This document shows, piece by piece, positions 44,771-55,192 of a DNA stretch of 64,000 nt (position 1 is the stretch's first letter; every line of letters begins with the position of its first letter). The stretch lies in NCBI GenBank assembly GCA_965249615.1, contig CBDFMI010000005.1:620001-684000 (forward strand), read 5' to 3'. The position numbers were made by a program, and so were the translations under genes. The notes beneath the pieces were generated by a model. It was not told the origin of the DNA, searched no databases, and saw only the letters and a list, made by a program, of their open reading frames with translations. The DNA comes from G963555815 sp965249615 [NCBI: bacterium]. GTDB lineage: Bacteria; UBA8248; JACPRG01.

Positions 44771-45283
44771 TCAATCGGGGGGGGCTTCCTCCTCGGACTT
44801 GGGGCTCTTTTTCTTCCGACGGAAGCGATCCCTCAATTTTGTCTGAGTTTCATCGGGGGGGGAGGGCTCCTCCTTGGGGGAAGCTTCCTCCTTGGGAGAG
44901 GCTTCCTCCTCGGGAGAGGTTTCCTCCTCCCGATCTACAAGCTCAATGAGGGCCATCTCGGCATTGTCACCGGGGCGGGGGTGAAGGCGAAGGACACGGG
45001 TGTAGCCCCCCGGCCTTTCGGCATAGCGGGAGGCCAGGGACTCGAAGACCTTGGCCACCACCCTTCTGTCTTTGATGAAGGCCAGGGCTTGACGCCGAGC
45101 GTGAAGGTTGCCCCGCTTGCCGAGGGTGATCATCCCGTCAGCTATCCGGCGAAGCTCCTTCGCCTTTGCGTGAGTCGTCCGGATGCGCTCCTTGTCCAGG
45201 AGCGAGGTGACCTGGTTGCGAAAGAGTGCCCGGCGGTGTGTCGTAGTTCTGCCGATCTTTCGCCCGGCCTTCCGATGCCGCAT
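44771..45283 (-). CDS. rplQ: ribosomal protein L17 with acidic tail
   Basis: A 170-residue large-subunit protein. The first 117 residues are a normal L17 ([20 protein letters not shown]). A tail of about 50 residues follows, with six-residue repeats of the type SPKEEA (four copies), then [12 protein letters not shown]. The repeats are encoded by 18-base DNA units near 44865-44930. It ends the alpha part of the superoperon. Confidence 0.95.
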   Translation of the reverse strand: MRHRKAGRKIGRTTTHRRALFRNQVTSLLDKERIRTTHAKAKELRRIADGMITLGKRGNLHARRQALAFIKDRRVVAKVFESLASRYAERPGGYTRVLRLHPRPGDNAEMALIELVDREEETSPEEEASPKEEASPKEEPSPPDETQTKLRDRFRRKKKSPKSEEEAPPD

Positions 45284-45314
45284 GAGGGGCCACCTCCCGC
45301 AGAAAAAGTCTGGC

Positions 45315-46307
45315 TCAGGACCGGACCAATTCTTCCCGGTCGAGGTCCTTAAGATTCATCCCCAGGGTCAGTCCCATCTCTTCCAAGATCTCTTTAATCT
45401 CGTTGAGGGACTTTCGGCCAAAGTTTCGAGTCTCCAGCATCTCCTTGTCCGTCTTTTGGACAAGATCTGCGATGGTCTGGATGCTGGCGTTCTTCAGACA
45501 GTTGTACGAACGGACGGAGAGCTCCAGTTCATCGACGCTCTTCTTCAGATTTTCCGCCATCTTGATCTTCTTCTCGTCCATGGGGACGGGCTCGGGCTCT
45601 GGCTCCTCCTCCTCAAGGCTGATGAAGATTTGCAGATGCTCTCTGAGGATCTTGGCCGCATAGGCGAGAGTGTCGTCAGGGGTAACACTGCCGTCAGTCC
45701 AGACCTCGAAGGTCAGTTTATCGTAGTCCGTCGAGCGGCCCACCCTGGTATCCTCTACCCGGAAGTTAACGCGCCGGATGGGGGAAAAGATGGCATCAAT
45801 GGGGATGAACTGGGGGTCCATCTCCTCCTCCATGATCCGCTCGGCCGGAACATAACCCCTCCCCTTTTTGACGAGAAGTTCTACCTCCAGCTTCCCATCT
45901 TTATTGAGCTTGGCGATGTGGGCATCGCCGTTCAGGATCTGGATATTCCCGTCTTCTTTGATGTCGCCCGCCTTGATGGTCTTAGGCCCCTTGGCCTTGA
46001 TACGGAGGGTTTTTGGGCCCTCACCCTCCATCCTGAAACAAACCTCCTTCAGGTTCAGAAGGATATCGGACACGTCTTCCACCACGCCCGGCAGAGAGGC
46101 GAACTCGTGATAGACCCCCTCGATCTTCACAGCCGTGATGGCTGCCCCGGGAAGGGAGGAGAGCATGATACGCCTGAGAGCGTTTCCAATGGTCGTGCCA
46201 AAACCCCGCTCAAAGGGTTCTGCCACAAAGCGCCCGTAGGTCTCCGTTAGACTCTGCCGGTCATACTCGAGCCATGGCTTTTGAAAATCTGTCCACATCA
46301 CGCTCAC
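45315..46307 (-). CDS. rpoA: RNA polymerase alpha subunit
   Basis: A 330-residue alpha subunit. The N-terminal assembly domain has [20 protein letters not shown]. An acidic linker ([16 protein letters not shown]) leads to the C-terminal DNA-binding domain ([16 protein letters not shown] and [10 protein letters not shown]). The start is GTG, with an ATG three codons later also possible. Its place between rpsD and rplQ is standard. Confidence 0.97.
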   Translation of the reverse strand: MSVMWTDFQKPWLEYDRQSLTETYGRFVAEPFERGFGTTIGNALRRIMLSSLPGAAITAVKIEGVYHEFASLPGVVEDVSDILLNLKEVCFRMEGEGPKTLRIKAKGPKTIKAGDIKEDGNIQILNGDAHIAKLNKDGKLEVELLVKKGRGYVPAERIMEEEMDPQFIPIDAIFSPIRRVNFRVEDTRVGRSTDYDKLTFEVWTDGSVTPDDTLAYAAKILREHLQIFISLEEEEPEPEPVPMDEKKIKMAENLKKSVDELELSVRSYNCLKNASIQTIADLVQKTDKEMLETRNFGRKSLNEIKEILEEMGLTLGMNLKDLDREELVRS

Positions 46308-46387
46308 TTATCGACCCTCATTTGCCGGTTTTCGACCGAAAGGAGAGTGGACACTGACTCCACTATCATCCTCAACCTCGGAACTGG

Positions 46388-47020
46388 CTACTTGGAATAG
46401 AACTCCACCACAAGTTGTTCACGGACTGGGAACACTTGATCCTCTCGGCGAGGAAGGGCCCGGACGGTGGCCCGGACTTGCTCGGGCTCGACCTCCAGCC
46501 AGGGGGGGAACCCCCGTTGCTCTCCCCGCTGGATCGCCTCCTGAACGGGCAGGAGCTTCTTGCTCTTTTCCCTGAACTCCACCACATCCCCCTCCTCGAT
46601 GAGATAGGAAGGGATGGCCACCTTCCGCTTGTTGACCAAGACATGGCTGTGCCGGATCAGCTGGCGGGCCTGATCCCGAGAATTGGCGAAGCTCGCCCGG
46701 TGGATCACATTGTCGAGCCGCCGCTCGAGTTGTTCCAGCAGGACCTCTCCCGTCACCCCCTTTCTGCGGTCGGCCTCTTTGAAGTAGCGGCGGAACTGAC
46801 GTTCCAGCACCCCGTAAAGGCGGCGCACCTTCTGCTTTTCCCTTAAGTGAATACCGTAGTCAGAGAGCTTTGACCGAGTCCGAGAGAGACCGTGTTGGCC
46901 GGGAAAATGCTTTCGCTTATCAAACGAGCACTTTTGCCCGACACACCGCTCCCCCTTCAGGTAGAGCTTCATGCCCTCCCGACGACAGAGCCGACACTTC
47001 GGACCCAGATACCTCGCCAT
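46388..47020 (-). CDS. rpsD: ribosomal protein S4
   Basis: A 210-residue primary 16S rRNA-binding protein. Four cysteines, in CRLCRREG and RCVGQKC, form a zinc site, so this is the zinc-binding form. The S4 RNA-binding fold follows (RLDNVIHRASFANSRDQARQ). Confidence 0.97.
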   Translation of the reverse strand: MARYLGPKCRLCRREGMKLYLKGERCVGQKCSFDKRKHFPGQHGLSRTRSKLSDYGIHLREKQKVRRLYGVLERQFRRYFKEADRRKGVTGEVLLEQLERRLDNVIHRASFANSRDQARQLIRHSHVLVNKRKVAIPSYLIEEGDVVEFREKSKKLLPVQEAIQRGEQRGFPPWLEVEPEQVRATVRALPRREDQVFPVREQLVVEFYSK

Positions 47021-47043
47021 CTAACTAAAACCTCCCTTTGGAG

Positions 47044-47442
47044 TTAAACTCGCCGACGCTTTCGTGCCCGACACCCGTTGTGGGGAATGGGCGTGACATC
47101 TCGGATCAGGCTGATTGCCAGCCCCGTGGCCTGAAGAGACCGGATGGCCGCCTCTCTCCCAGAGCCCGGCCCCTTGACGTAGACTTCCACCGTCTTCACG
47201 CCATGGTCCATGGCCTTTCGGGCCGCCGTTTCGGCCGCCGCTTGAGCGGCAAAGGGGGTGCTCTTGCGAGACCCCTTAAAACCTCTGCCTCCCGCACTGG
47301 CTGAGGTCACGACGTTGCCCGAGACATCGGTAATGGTCACGATGGTGTTGTTGAAGGTGGACTGGATGTGGGCAATTCCCTTCCCAACAGCCTTCCTTTC
47401 CTTCTTCCTTCGCCCTGGAGTCTTCTTGGGTGACTGAGCCAT
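47044..47442 (-). CDS. rpsK: ribosomal protein S11
   Basis: A 132-residue platform protein of the small subunit. [18 protein letters not shown] and [10 protein letters not shown] are diagnostic. It sits eight bases after rpsM. Confidence 0.97.
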   Translation of the reverse strand: MAQSPKKTPGRRKKERKAVGKGIAHIQSTFNNTIVTITDVSGNVVTSASAGGRGFKGSRKSTPFAAQAAAETAARKAMDHGVKTVEVYVKGPGSGREAAIRSLQATGLAISLIRDVTPIPHNGCRARKRRRV

Positions 47443-47450
47443 GGAGCCTC

Positions 47451-47825
47451 CTATTTCTTGCTACGCTTAGCGCCCACTGTTCGACGGGGCCCTTTACGGG
47501 TCCGGGCGTTGGTGTGGGTCCGCTGACCCCGGACCGGCAGCCCTCTACGGTGTCGAAATCCCCGGTAGCTACTGATGTCCATCAGACGCCTGATGTTCAT
47601 AGAGATCTCTCGGCGAAGGTCCCCCTCAACCCGGTAATCCCGTTCGATGATCTCCCGGATTTGACTCAGCTCTCTTTCCGTCAAGTCTCGGACCCGGGTG
47701 TCGGGGCTCATGCCTGCCTCCCGCAGGATCCGATTGGAGGACGATCGTCCAACCCCGTAGATATAGGTCAGGGCGACCTCGAGCCGCTTCTCATTTGGGA
47801 TGTCCACCCCGGCGATGCGCGCCAT
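47451..47825 (-). CDS. rpsM: ribosomal protein S13
   Basis: A 124-residue head protein of the small subunit contacting t[17 protein letters not shown] and the C-terminal [19 protein letters not shown] are typical. Confidence 0.97.
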   Translation of the reverse strand: MARIAGVDIPNEKRLEVALTYIYGVGRSSSNRILREAGMSPDTRVRDLTERELSQIREIIERDYRVEGDLRREISMNIRRLMDISSYRGFRHRRGLPVRGQRTHTNARTRKGPRRTVGAKRSKK

Positions 47826-47869
47826 TTTTACTCCCTGTTCCTACTCGCCTTTGGCCAAGCGAATCTTGT

Positions 47870-47983
47870 TCATCCCTGCCGCTGCTTATGCTTGGGGTTC
47901 TGGCAGATGATGCGGACGACCCCCTTTCGGCGGACCACTTTACACTTGCTGCACATTCGCCGAACTGACGCTCTCACCTTCAC
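47870..47983 (-). CDS. rpmJ: ribosomal protein L36
   Basis: A 37-residue protein starting at [23 protein letters not shown] and then [16 protein letters not shown]. The cysteines of CSKC, the later Cys and the His form the zinc ribbon, so this is the zinc-containing form. It lies between infA and rpsM as usual. Confidence 0.95.
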   Translation of the reverse strand: MKVRASVRRMCSKCKVVRRKGVVRIICQNPKHKQRQG

Positions 47984-48015
47984 AGCCGTCTCCTCATCTC
48001 ACTTCCCCTGAGGTC

Positions 48016-48234
48016 TCACTTGTAACGATACGTAATGCGCCCCCGCGTAAGGTCATAGGGGGAAAGTTCCACCTTGACCTTGTCCCCCGGGAGAATCCGG
48101 ATGAAGTGCATCCGCATCTTTCCCGAGATGTGGGCCAGGACGCGGTGCCCGTTCTCCAGCTCCACCCTGAACATCGCGTTGGGCAGGGGCTCGACGACCG
48201 TCCCCTCGACTTCAATCGCTTGCTCGCTAGCCAT
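48016..48234 (-). CDS. infA: translation initiation factor IF-1
   Basis: A 72-residue OB-fold factor that binds the ribosomal A site during initiation. [20 protein letters not shown] and [18 protein letters not shown] are diagnostic. Its ATG lies inside the end of map, with an 8-base overlap. Confidence 0.97.
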   Translation of the reverse strand: MASEQAIEVEGTVVEPLPNAMFRVELENGHRVLAHISGKMRMHFIRILPGDKVKVELSPYDLTRGRITYRYK

Positions 48235-49003
48235 AAACTCCCTCGGAGGCCCCGTCGGGCTGGCTCAGGATCTCGGCCCCGTCCTCCGCGACAAGAATGG
48301 TGTGTTCAAAATGGGCCGACAAGCTTCCGTCAGCCGTTACCGCTGTCCACTTGTCCGAAAGAAGCCGGACATCACTGCCGCCCCTGTTCACCATAGGTTC
48401 GATGGCCAGGACCATTCCGGCGGAAAGACGCGGCCCTTGCCCGGGCTTCCCGAAGTTTGGAACCTGGGGCTCCTCGTGAAGGGAGGCCCCGATCCCGTGG
48501 CCGACGAACTGGCGGACGACCGAGAATCCGGCCCCCTCGGCACACCGCTGGATGGCACTGGAGATGTCGAAGAGCCGATTGGAGGCCCGGGCGCAACCGA
48601 TACCCCGATGAAGGGCCTCCTGGGTCACCTCCATGACCTGGCGGGCCTCGGGACTGATCTGGCCCACCCCGATCGTCACGGCTGTGTCCCCGTAATAGCC
48701 CTCGTAGCGAACCCCCACGTCGATACTCAGAATATCTCCCTCCTGAAGCTTTCGGTCAGGCGAAGGGATCCCGTGGACCACCTCTTCGTTGATAGAGGTG
48801 CAGAGAGTCCGAGGATAACCCCGGTATCCCTTGAAGGCCGGGGTCGCCCCCGCTTCATGAATCAGGTCCTCCGCCAGCCGATCCAACTCATCTGTCGAAA
48901 CGCCCGGCTTCACCGCTTTTACTACCTGCGCCAGGGCGTTAGCCACAATACGGTTGCTGACTCGAAGCCTCTCAATCTCCTCGGGCGACTTCAAGATGAT
49001 CAT
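48227..49003 (-). CDS. map: type I methionine aminopeptidase
   Basis: A 258-residue dinuclear metalloprotease removing the initiator Met. The five metal ligands fall in [33 protein letters not shown] and FEHTILV. I start at [13 protein letters not shown], giving a 32-base overlap with adk in another frame; an earlier in-frame start would overlap still more. Confidence 0.95.
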   Translation of the reverse strand: MIILKSPEEIERLRVSNRIVANALAQVVKAVKPGVSTDELDRLAEDLIHEAGATPAFKGYRGYPRTLCTSINEEVVHGIPSPDRKLQEGDILSIDVGVRYEGYYGDTAVTIGVGQISPEARQVMEVTQEALHRGIGCARASNRLFDISSAIQRCAEGAGFSVVRQFVGHGIGASLHEEPQVPNFGKPGQGPRLSAGMVLAIEPMVNRGGSDVRLLSDKWTAVTADGSLSAHFEHTILVAEDGAEILSQPDGASEGVYG

Positions 49004-49562
49004 GACCCAAGAGCTCAGCCAGGGCGCTTCGAAGGCGGTCAAGCACCTCCGTGATGTCCCCCTCGCCGCTGACCTCCTTTATCTTCCCCTTCTTCCCGTA
49101 GTACTCGATAAGAGGCGCCGTCTCCTGTCGATAAACCTCGAGGCGACGTCGCATCGTCTCTGGGTTGTCGTCTGACCGCCCGCGGCCTGCTACCCTCTGG
49201 AGGATCTCCTCCTCGCTGACCACCAGGCGAAGGACCCCCTCCAGGGTCTCTCCCCGGCTCCTTAAAACCTTCTCCAGGGCTTTCGCCTGGGCAAGGTTTC
49301 GAGGAAAGCCGTCGAGGATGTAACCTCGCCCACAGTCGGGTCTTCCCAAGCGCTCTTCCACGCAGCCCAGGATGACCTCGTCCGGGACCAGGACACCTTC
49401 GTCCATACAAGCCTTGGCTCGCTCCCCAAGGGCCGTCTTTGCCTCCACGGCCTCCCGAAGGAGATCTCCTGTGGAGATCTGGGGAACGCCGCGATCATCA
49501 GTCAGAAGTTTCGCCTGGGTCCCCTTGCCCGCCCCAGGGGGCCCCAACAGGATCACCCTCAT
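48972..49562 (-). CDS. adk: adenylate kinase, short-LID form
   Basis: A 196-residue enzyme balancing AMP, ADP and ATP. GPPGAGKGTQA is the P-loop, STGDLLR and GYILDGFPRN bind AMP, and the lid is short (GRGRSDDNPETMRRRL) with no zinc INSERT domain. The ATG overlaps the secY stop (TGATG). Confidence 0.96.
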   Translation of the reverse strand: MRVILLGPPGAGKGTQAKLLTDDRGVPQISTGDLLREAVEAKTALGERAKACMDEGVLVPDEVILGCVEERLGRPDCGRGYILDGFPRNLAQAKALEKVLRSRGETLEGVLRLVVSEEEILQRVAGRGRSDDNPETMRRRLEVYRQETAPLIEYYGKKGKIKEVSGEGDITEVLDRLRSALAELLGHDHLEVARGD

Positions 49563-50872
49563 CAGGTAGTGCGCCCCTTGAGCTTCCCCTTCTTAATGAA
49601 CCCCTCATAGTGGCGCATCACCAGATGGGACTCGATCTGCTGCATCGTATCCATTGCGACCCCGACCACAATCAGGAGCGCCGTCCCACCGAAGAAAAAG
49701 GGGACATTCAGGTACCTGATCATATAAGAGGGTAGGATGACGACAGCAGAGAGGTAGATCCCCGCCACAAAAGTCAACCGGGTCAGAATCTGGTCGATAT
49801 GGTCCGACGTCCGCTTCCCGGGACGGATCCCCGGCACGAACCCCCCGTACTTCTTCATGTTGTCCGCCACGTCGGTGGGGTTAAAAACGATGGCCGTATA
49901 GAAGTAACAGAAGAAAAAGATGAAGAGTGTGATGAGGACGGTGTAGATGAGGGTCCCGGGCCTGAGGCTGTTGGAGACGTCCTGCATCCAAGGGTGTTGG
50001 ATGAACTGAGTGATGGTAGCGGGGAAGACAATAATAGAGGAGGCAAAAATAGCCGGGATGACGCCCGAGGTGTTGATCTTCAGGGGCAAATGGGTGCTTT
50101 GACCCCCGTACATCTTACGTCCCACAACCCGCTTGGCATATTGGACCGGGATCCGTCGCTGACCGGCTTCCATAAAGACGATCCCGCCCACCACCGCCAA
50201 CATGAAGGTCACCAACACGATGAGCAGGAAGACCTGCAACTCCCCGATCCGGACCTGCTCCAGGGTTGAAATGATGGCTGCGGGAAGGCGGGCCACGATC
50301 CCCGCAAAGATGATGAGGGAGATCCCGTTGCCGATGCCCCTCTCTGTGATCTGCTCGCCCAGCCACATGATGAAGGACGTCCCCGCCGTCAGGGTCAAGA
50401 CCGTCATTGATCGAAACGCCCAGCCGGGGTTTAGGACCACCAGGTCCCCCGAGGGGCTCGTCATGCCCTCCAGGCCGATGCTGATCCCCATGGCCTGGAT
50501 AGCGGCCAGGAGGATCGTCCCGTATCGAGCATACTGGTTAATCTTCTTTCGCCCCGAGTCACCCTCCTTCTTGAGCCGATCCAGGTGGGGAACCACCACG
50601 GTCATGAGGTCAAGGATGATGGAGGCGCTGATGTAAGGCATGATGCCAAGGGCGAAGATGGTGAGCTGCGAAAGGGCCCCCCCGGAAAAGAGGTCGAAGA
50701 AGCTGAGGAGGGTGTTCTGCTGCTGCTGAAAGAAGGCCGAAAGGGCTGAGCCGTCAACCCCGGGGGTGGGGATATGGACCCCCACTCGGTATACGGCCAG
50801 TATGCCCAGGGTGAATAAAATCCGATGCTTGAGCTCTGGGATCTTTAGGATATTTTGGACGTTTCCAATCAT
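49562..50872 (-). CDS. secY: preprotein translocase subunit SecY
   Basis: A 436-residue, ten-helix core of the Sec channel. [31 protein letters not shown] and [20 protein letters not shown] are family signatures. Its ATG overlaps the rplO stop as ATGA. Confidence 0.97.
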   Translation of the reverse strand: MIGNVQNILKIPELKHRILFTLGILAVYRVGVHIPTPGVDGSALSAFFQQQQNTLLSFFDLFSGGALSQLTIFALGIMPYISASIILDLMTVVVPHLDRLKKEGDSGRKKINQYARYGTILLAAIQAMGISIGLEGMTSPSGDLVVLNPGWAFRSMTVLTLTAGTSFIMWLGEQITERGIGNGISLIIFAGIVARLPAAIISTLEQVRIGELQVFLLIVLVTFMLAVVGGIVFMEAGQRRIPVQYAKRVVGRKMYGGQSTHLPLKINTSGVIPAIFASSIIVFPATITQFIQHPWMQDVSNSLRPGTLIYTVLITLFIFFFCYFYTAIVFNPTDVADNMKKYGGFVPGIRPGKRTSDHIDQILTRLTFVAGIYLSAVVILPSYMIRYLNVPFFFGGTALLIVVGVAMDTMQQIESHLVMRHYEGFIKKGKLKGRTT

Positions 50873-51315
50873 GAGTGGCTCACCACTGCCTGTCCCCCGG
50901 CCGCCTCGATCTTGCGTCGGGCAGAAACACTGAAGGAATCGGCCTCAACGGTCAGGGCCACCGAGACCTCTCCATTTCCAAGGACCTTGACCCCGTCTCG
51001 TTTCCCCTTAATAAAACCCTTTGCCTCCAGAAGGCTGGTATTCACTTGGGTTTGAGCGGGAAGTGTGGAGAGCTGCCCCACGTTCACTATGGCGAAGTGC
51101 TTTCGAAAAATATTGGTGAACCCCCTTTTGGGTAGCCGGCGCTGAAGGGGCATCTGCCCTCCCTCAAAACCTGGGCGCACATTTCCCCCGGACCGAGATT
51201 TCTGTCCCTTGTGGCCCCGCCCCGCAGTTTTCCCGTTCCCGGAGCCAATCCCCCGTCCAACCCGCTTTCGTCGGCGCTTCGCCCCTCGGGGGGGCCGAAG
51301 CCGCTCCAACCCCAT
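50869..51315 (-). CDS. rplO: ribosomal protein L15
   Basis: A 148-residue large-subunit protein with the Gly/Arg-rich start [20 protein letters not shown]. Its ATG overlaps by one base the stop of the 24-codon ORF that sits in the rpmD position. Confidence 0.96.
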   Translation of the reverse strand: MGLERLRPPRGAKRRRKRVGRGIGSGNGKTAGRGHKGQKSRSGGNVRPGFEGGQMPLQRRLPKRGFTNIFRKHFAIVNVGQLSTLPAQTQVNTSLLEAKGFIKGKRDGVKVLGNGEVSVALTVEADSFSVSARRKIEAAGGQAVVSHS

Positions 51316-51389
51316 CAGGAAATTTCCTCCATCTTGCCCAGCGTCTCCCGCTCAGCGGGGACGCTTATCGTCTGAAGCTGCCTTCTCAT
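51315..51389 (-). CDS. 24-codon ORF in the rpmD (L30) position
   Basis: Between rpsE and rplO, where rpmD normally lies, is a 24-codon [19 protein letters not shown], ending in KMEEIS. It has GAGGT five bases before the ATG, and its TGA overlaps the rplO ATG (TGATG). L30 is about 60 residues, and only 82 bases separate the flanking genes, so a normal L30 cannot be present. The two ends faintly recall the start and end of L30, so an internally deleted remnant kept for coupling is possible; a new micropeptide is the alternative. Confidence 0.5.
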   Translation of the reverse strand: MRRQLQTISVPAERETLGKMEEIS

Positions 51390-51397
51390 TGTTTACC

Positions 51398-51901
51398 TCA
51401 GCCCATCGCGGCTCGAATCTCTTCCGCTGACTTTCCTCTGGCGCGGGCGATGGCTTCCACGTCCCGCAACTGAAGGAGACCATCCATGGTGGCCCTGGCC
51501 ACGTTGTGAGGGTTATTCGAGCCAAGGGACTTGGTCAAAATGTCCTTCACACCGGCCACTTCGAGGATGGCGCGAGTGGCGCCACCCGCGATGACCCCCG
51601 TCCCCTTTGAGGCGGGCTTGAGGAGGACCTTTCCCCCGCCAAAGTGGCCCACCACGGTATGGGGAAGGGTGCCGTCCTGAAGGGGGATGCGCTTCATCGA
51701 CGCTTTGGCCTTAGCAATACCCTTGGCAATGGTTTCGGGAACCTGGTTGGCCTTTCCCATGCCGATTCCTACCCGACCCTCGCCATCTCCGACCGCCACC
51801 AGGGCGCTGAAGCTGAACCGCCTTCCCCCCTTGACCACCTTGGCGCACCGGTTGATTTGGATGATCTTATCTATGAATTCTCTGTCAGATCTTCTTTCCA
51901 A
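51398..51901 (-). CDS. rpsE: ribosomal protein S5
   Basis: A 167-residue small-subunit protein involved in decoding accuracy. [20 protein letters not shown] and the helix-loop [16 protein letters not shown] are typical. Confidence 0.97.
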   Translation of the reverse strand: MERRSDREFIDKIIQINRCAKVVKGGRRFSFSALVAVGDGEGRVGIGMGKANQVPETIAKGIAKAKASMKRIPLQDGTLPHTVVGHFGGGKVLLKPASKGTGVIAGGATRAILEVAGVKDILTKSLGSNNPHNVARATMDGLLQLRDVEAIARARGKSAEEIRAAMG

Positions 51902-51919
51902 CCCCTTTGAGCCTCCAGA

Positions 51920-52279
51920 TCAGATGCGGACCCCTTGCTCCTTGAACCCTTCGGCAAGGGCCCGAACGCGACCGTGATAGAGATATCCATTTCGGTCGAA
52001 GACGACAGATCGGATCCCCTTCTCGCTGGCAATTTGGCCGAGCAGGGTTCCCACCCGTCGGGCCGCCTCGACGTCCCTCCCTTTGGAGCCCCCTTCCTTG
52101 CGAAAGACCTCGCTCATGGACGAGGCGGCCATCAAGGTCTGCCCACTCGAGTCATCGATGAGCTGGGCATAGATGTGGCGGATGCTCCGAAAGACCGAGA
52201 GCCGCGGGCGCTCCGCTGTCCCAACCACTTTCTTTCGGACCCGAAGGTGACGTATTTGCCGGGCCGTTGCTCTCGCCAT
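51920..52279 (-). CDS. rplR: ribosomal protein L18
   Basis: A 119-residue 5S rRNA-binding protein. [20 protein letters not shown] and [20 protein letters not shown] are diagnostic. Confidence 0.97.
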   Translation of the reverse strand: MARATARQIRHLRVRKKVVGTAERPRLSVFRSIRHIYAQLIDDSSGQTLMAASSMSEVFRKEGGSKGRDVEAARRVGTLLGQIASEKGIRSVVFDRNGYLYHGRVRALAEGFKEQGVRI

Positions 52280-52286
52280 GACGCCC

Positions 52287-52838
52287 CTAAGTCCCCGCTC
52301 CTGCCGCCTTGCCCACCTTGCGGCGGACCCGCTCGCTCAAATAGCGGATTCCCTTTCCACGGTACGGCTCCGGCTTTCGAACCGCCCGAATCTCTGCTGC
52401 CACCTGTCCCACCTGCTCCCGGTCGATCCCCCGAATGATGACGACATCCTTATTGACCTCATCAAGGGCGAAGGAGATCCCAGGGGGGGCCTCATAGACG
52501 ACGGGATGAGAGAAACCCACCTGGAGGGTCAGGGTTTTCCCCTGAAGAAGAGCCCGGTAGCCAAGGCCCTGAAGCTCCAGTCGTTTTTCAAACCCCTCCG
52601 TGACCCCCTTGACCATATTGGCCAGGAGGGAGCGAGTGAGGCCATGAAGGGACTTGTGGAGCTTCTTGTCAGTGGGCCGAGTAACGCAAAGCGATCCGCC
52701 CTCAAGGCGAACCCCCATGGAGGGATGGACATCCCGGGAAAGTTCTCCCTTCGGCCCCTTCACCTCGACCCGACGCCCTGCGACTTTGACATCCACCCCC
52801 TCAGGACAGGGGATCGGCATCTGCCCTACCCGAGACAT
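52287..52838 (-). CDS. rplF: ribosomal protein L6
   Basis: A 183-residue protein near the factor-binding site. [16 protein letters not shown] starts the protein, and [20 protein letters not shown] with PYRGKGIRY end it. GAGGAAG favours the ATG at 52838 over the GTG one codon before. Confidence 0.96.
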   Translation of the reverse strand: MSRVGQMPIPCPEGVDVKVAGRRVEVKGPKGELSRDVHPSMGVRLEGGSLCVTRPTDKKLHKSLHGLTRSLLANMVKGVTEGFEKRLELQGLGYRALLQGKTLTLQVGFSHPVVYEAPPGISFALDEVNKDVVIIRGIDREQVGQVAAEIRAVRKPEPYRGKGIRYLSERVRRKVGKAAGAGT

Positions 52839-52875
52839 CACATCTTCCTCTATTTAGAACCGACGGGATGACCCC

Positions 52876-53268
52876 CTACCAGATGTGACAGAGGACCTCC
52901 CCACCGACCTTGAGCTCCCTGGATTCTTGGTCCGTCAGGATCCCTTTCGGCGTGGAGAGGATGGCGACCCCAAGGCCGTTCAGGACCCGCTCCACCCCCT
53001 CATAGCCCACATAGACACGGCCTCCAGGTTTACTAATCCGCTTCAGACCCCGGGGCACAGCCCCCCCCTCTCCCACCGCCTTAAGGTGGATGATCAGGGT
53101 GCCCTGCTTGTTGTCTTCTGACCACTCGAAATCCTCTATATATCCCTCACGCTTGAGGATGGCTACAATCGCCCGCTTGACCCGCGACCCCGGCATTTCC
53201 ACCTTCTTGTGCCGTGCTGTCAGGGCGTTTCGGATCCGGGTCAGGAGGTCTGCAATAGGGTCGGTCAT
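52876..53268 (-). CDS. rpsH: ribosomal protein S8
   Basis: A 130-residue primary 16S rRNA-binding protein. [13 protein letters not shown] and [19 protein letters not shown] are diagnostic. In E. coli, S8 represses the spc operon by binding its mRNA; no such site was identified here. Confidence 0.97.
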   Translation of the reverse strand: MTDPIADLLTRIRNALTARHKKVEMPGSRVKRAIVAILKREGYIEDFEWSEDNKQGTLIIHLKAVGEGGAVPRGLKRISKPGGRVYVGYEGVERVLNGLGVAILSTPKGILTDQESRELKVGGEVLCHIW

Positions 53269-53279
53269 CTTCTTGTCCT

Positions 53280-53465
53280 CTACCAGCTCGACTTAATGGC
53301 GCCCGGGATCTCCCCCCGCAGGGCAAGCAACCGAAAGCAGATGCGACACATCGCAAAGCGCCTCAAATAGCCCCGGGGGCGGCCGCAGATACGACACCGG
53401 TTATAGGCCCGAACCTTGAACTTGGGCTTGCGCAGAGCCTTGGCGACAAGGGACTTCTTGGCCAT
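53280..53465 (-). CDS. rpsN: ribosomal protein S14, zinc type
   Basis: A 61-residue S14 of the short, zinc-binding type. [20 protein letters not shown] and ICFR supply the four cysteines. Confidence 0.97.
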   Translation of the reverse strand: MAKKSLVAKALRKPKFKVRAYNRCRICGRPRGYLRRFAMCRICFRLLALRGEIPGAIKSSW

Positions 53466-53479
53466 CTTTCCCCCTGAGC

Positions 53480-54136
53480 TTAGTTCCTAAAGGGCATCCC
53501 GAGCGATTTTAGTAGTGCCTTTCCTTCCTCGTCCGTCTTCGCCGTCGTCACGATAGTGATCCCAAAGCCACGGACCTGTTCAATCCTATCATAGTGAATC
53601 TCCGGGAAGATGACCTGCTCTCGGATCCCCAAGGAGTAGTTGCCCCTCCCGTCGAAAGCGGTCCCCGAAACCCCCTTGAAATCTCTCACGCGGGGGATGG
53701 CCACATTCACCAACCGGTCGAAGAACTCGTACATCCGGTCCCCCCGTAAGGTCACCATGGCGCCGATAGTCATCCCGGCGCGAAGTTTAAACCCGGCGAT
53801 CGACCGTTTGGCCCGCGTGACGACGGGCCGCTGTCCCGTGATGAGGGACATTTCCTCAACGCCGGTTTCCAGGACCTTGTTGTTCTGGATCGCCTCGCCA
53901 AGCCCCATGTTGACGACCACCTTCTCCAGGCGCGGCACCTGCATCACGTTAGAGTAGCCGAATTCCTTTCGAAGCTGGGGGACGATCTCCTTCATATATC
54001 GGCCCCGAAGCCGCGAAGGGGGCCTCGGCGCAGCGGGCGCCTTCGGGCGATGGTCTCCCCCCTTCTTCTTGGGTTTTGACTTCTCCTTGGACTTTTCCTT
54101 GGGCTTTGCCGAGCCCGCCGGCTTCTTCTCCGCCAC
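53480..54136 (-). CDS. rplE: ribosomal protein L5 with Lys-rich N-terminal extension
   Basis: A 218-residue 5S rRNA-binding protein. The L5 core begins near [16 protein letters not shown]; the 45 residues before it are rich in Lys, Pro and Ala ([19 protein letters not shown]), an unusual extension. CAGGAGAC precedes the GTG start, so the extension is probably translated, although the ATG of YMKEIV could be a second start. Confidence 0.94.
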   Translation of the reverse strand: MAEKKPAGSAKPKEKSKEKSKPKKKGGDHRPKAPAAPRPPSRLRGRYMKEIVPQLRKEFGYSNVMQVPRLEKVVVNMGLGEAIQNNKVLETGVEEMSLITGQRPVVTRAKRSIAGFKLRAGMTIGAMVTLRGDRMYEFFDRLVNVAIPRVRDFKGVSGTAFDGRGNYSLGIREQVIFPEIHYDRIEQVRGFGITIVTTAKTDEEGKALLKSLGMPFRN

Positions 54137-54150
54137 CGCTTGTCTCCTGC

Positions 54151-54501
54151 TCAGCCAACGTCCAGCATCTCGCCGCTTTTCTTCACAAAGCGAACCTTAC
54201 GACCATCCTCCAGGACCTTCCGCCCGACTCTGCTCGGCTCCCCTGTCTTCGGACACACGAGCATGAGATTGGAGATCTGAATCTTGTTTTCTTTCTCAAC
54301 GATCCCCCCCTGCCGCTGACGCTGAGAGGGGCGGGTGTGGCGCTTGACCATGTTGGTCTTCTCCACGATGGCAAGCCTTCGCTTAGGGAAGACCTCCAGG
54401 ACTTTTCCTCGTTTTCCCTTGTCCTTGCCGGCCATCACCTGGACGATGTCATCCTTTCGGATGTTCATCTTGTGCCGCCCCTTGTCTCTCGAACTGGCCA
54501 T
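54151..54501 (-). CDS. rplX: ribosomal protein L24
   Basis: A 116-residue KOW-domain assembly protein: [20 protein letters not shown] and [22 protein letters not shown] supports the first ATG, giving an 11-residue basic lead before the core. Confidence 0.96.
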   Translation of the reverse strand: MASSRDKGRHKMNIRKDDIVQVMAGKDKGKRGKVLEVFPKRRLAIVEKTNMVKRHTRPSQRQRQGGIVEKENKIQISNLMLVCPKTGEPSRVGRKVLEDGRKVRFVKKSGEMLDVG

Positions 54502-54510
54502 GGGCCCTCC

Positions 54511-54879
54511 TCAGAGCACTTCCGGGGCAAGCGAGATGATCTTCATGAAACGCTTTCGGCGTAACTCTCGGGCCACCGGCCCAAAGATGCGGGTCCCGAG
54601 AGGTTCACGGTTCTCGTTCACGAGGACCGCCGCGTTTTCGTCGAAACGGATGTAGGAGCCGTCGTCCCGGCCAATCTCCTTGCGAGTCCGGACCACCACG
54701 GCCCGCTTGACCTCCCCCTTCTTGACTGGGCTATTGGGGATTGCCTCGCGGATGCTGACGACAACAATGTCTCCCACCCGGGCGTAACGCCGCCGGGTCC
54801 CGCCGAGCACCTTGATGCACCTCGCCCTTCGGCCGCCTGAGTTGTCGGCAATCTCCAGAAAGCTCTGTTGCTGAATCAC
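54511..54879 (-). CDS. rplN: ribosomal protein L14
   Basis: A 122-residue protein of the subunit interface, starting at [23 protein letters not shown] and [20 protein letters not shown] are diagnostic. Confidence 0.97.
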   Translation of the reverse strand: MIQQQSFLEIADNSGGRRARCIKVLGGTRRRYARVGDIVVVSIREAIPNSPVKKGEVKRAVVVRTRKEIGRDDGSYIRFDENAAVLVNENREPLGTRIFGPVARELRRKRFMKIISLAPEVL

Positions 54880-54924
54880 CGGGGGCTCCCTTCAAAATGA
54901 AGGAGGAGGTTCACTGGCCCCCCC

Positions 54925-55191
54925 TCACTTGGCACGCTCCACCACCTCTACCAGACGCCATCTCTTTCGCTTGCTGAGGGGTCGGGTCTCCATGATGCGA
55001 ACCTTATCCCCAATCTGCAGTTCGTTTTGCTCGTCATGGATCATCAGGCGGCTTCTTCGCTTGATGACCCTTTTATACTTGGGATGCTGGACCAACCGAT
55101 TCACCTGAACCGTGGCCGACTTGTCCATTTGATTGCTCACGACCTGTCCAACCCGGACCTTGCGCCGGCTGCGGGGCTGCTGAGAAGGCAT
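54925..55191 (-). CDS. rpsQ: ribosomal protein S17
   Basis: An 88-residue OB-fold protein. The true start is MPSQQPRSRRKVRVG, just after the rpmC stop; the longer open frame upstream only overlaps rpmC. KSATVQVNRLVQHPKYKRVI and ETRPLSKRKRWRLVEVVE are typical. Confidence 0.95.
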   Translation of the reverse strand: MPSQQPRSRRKVRVGQVVSNQMDKSATVQVNRLVQHPKYKRVIKRRSRLMIHDEQNELQIGDKVRIMETRPLSKRKRWRLVEVVERAK

Positions 55192-55192
55192 T

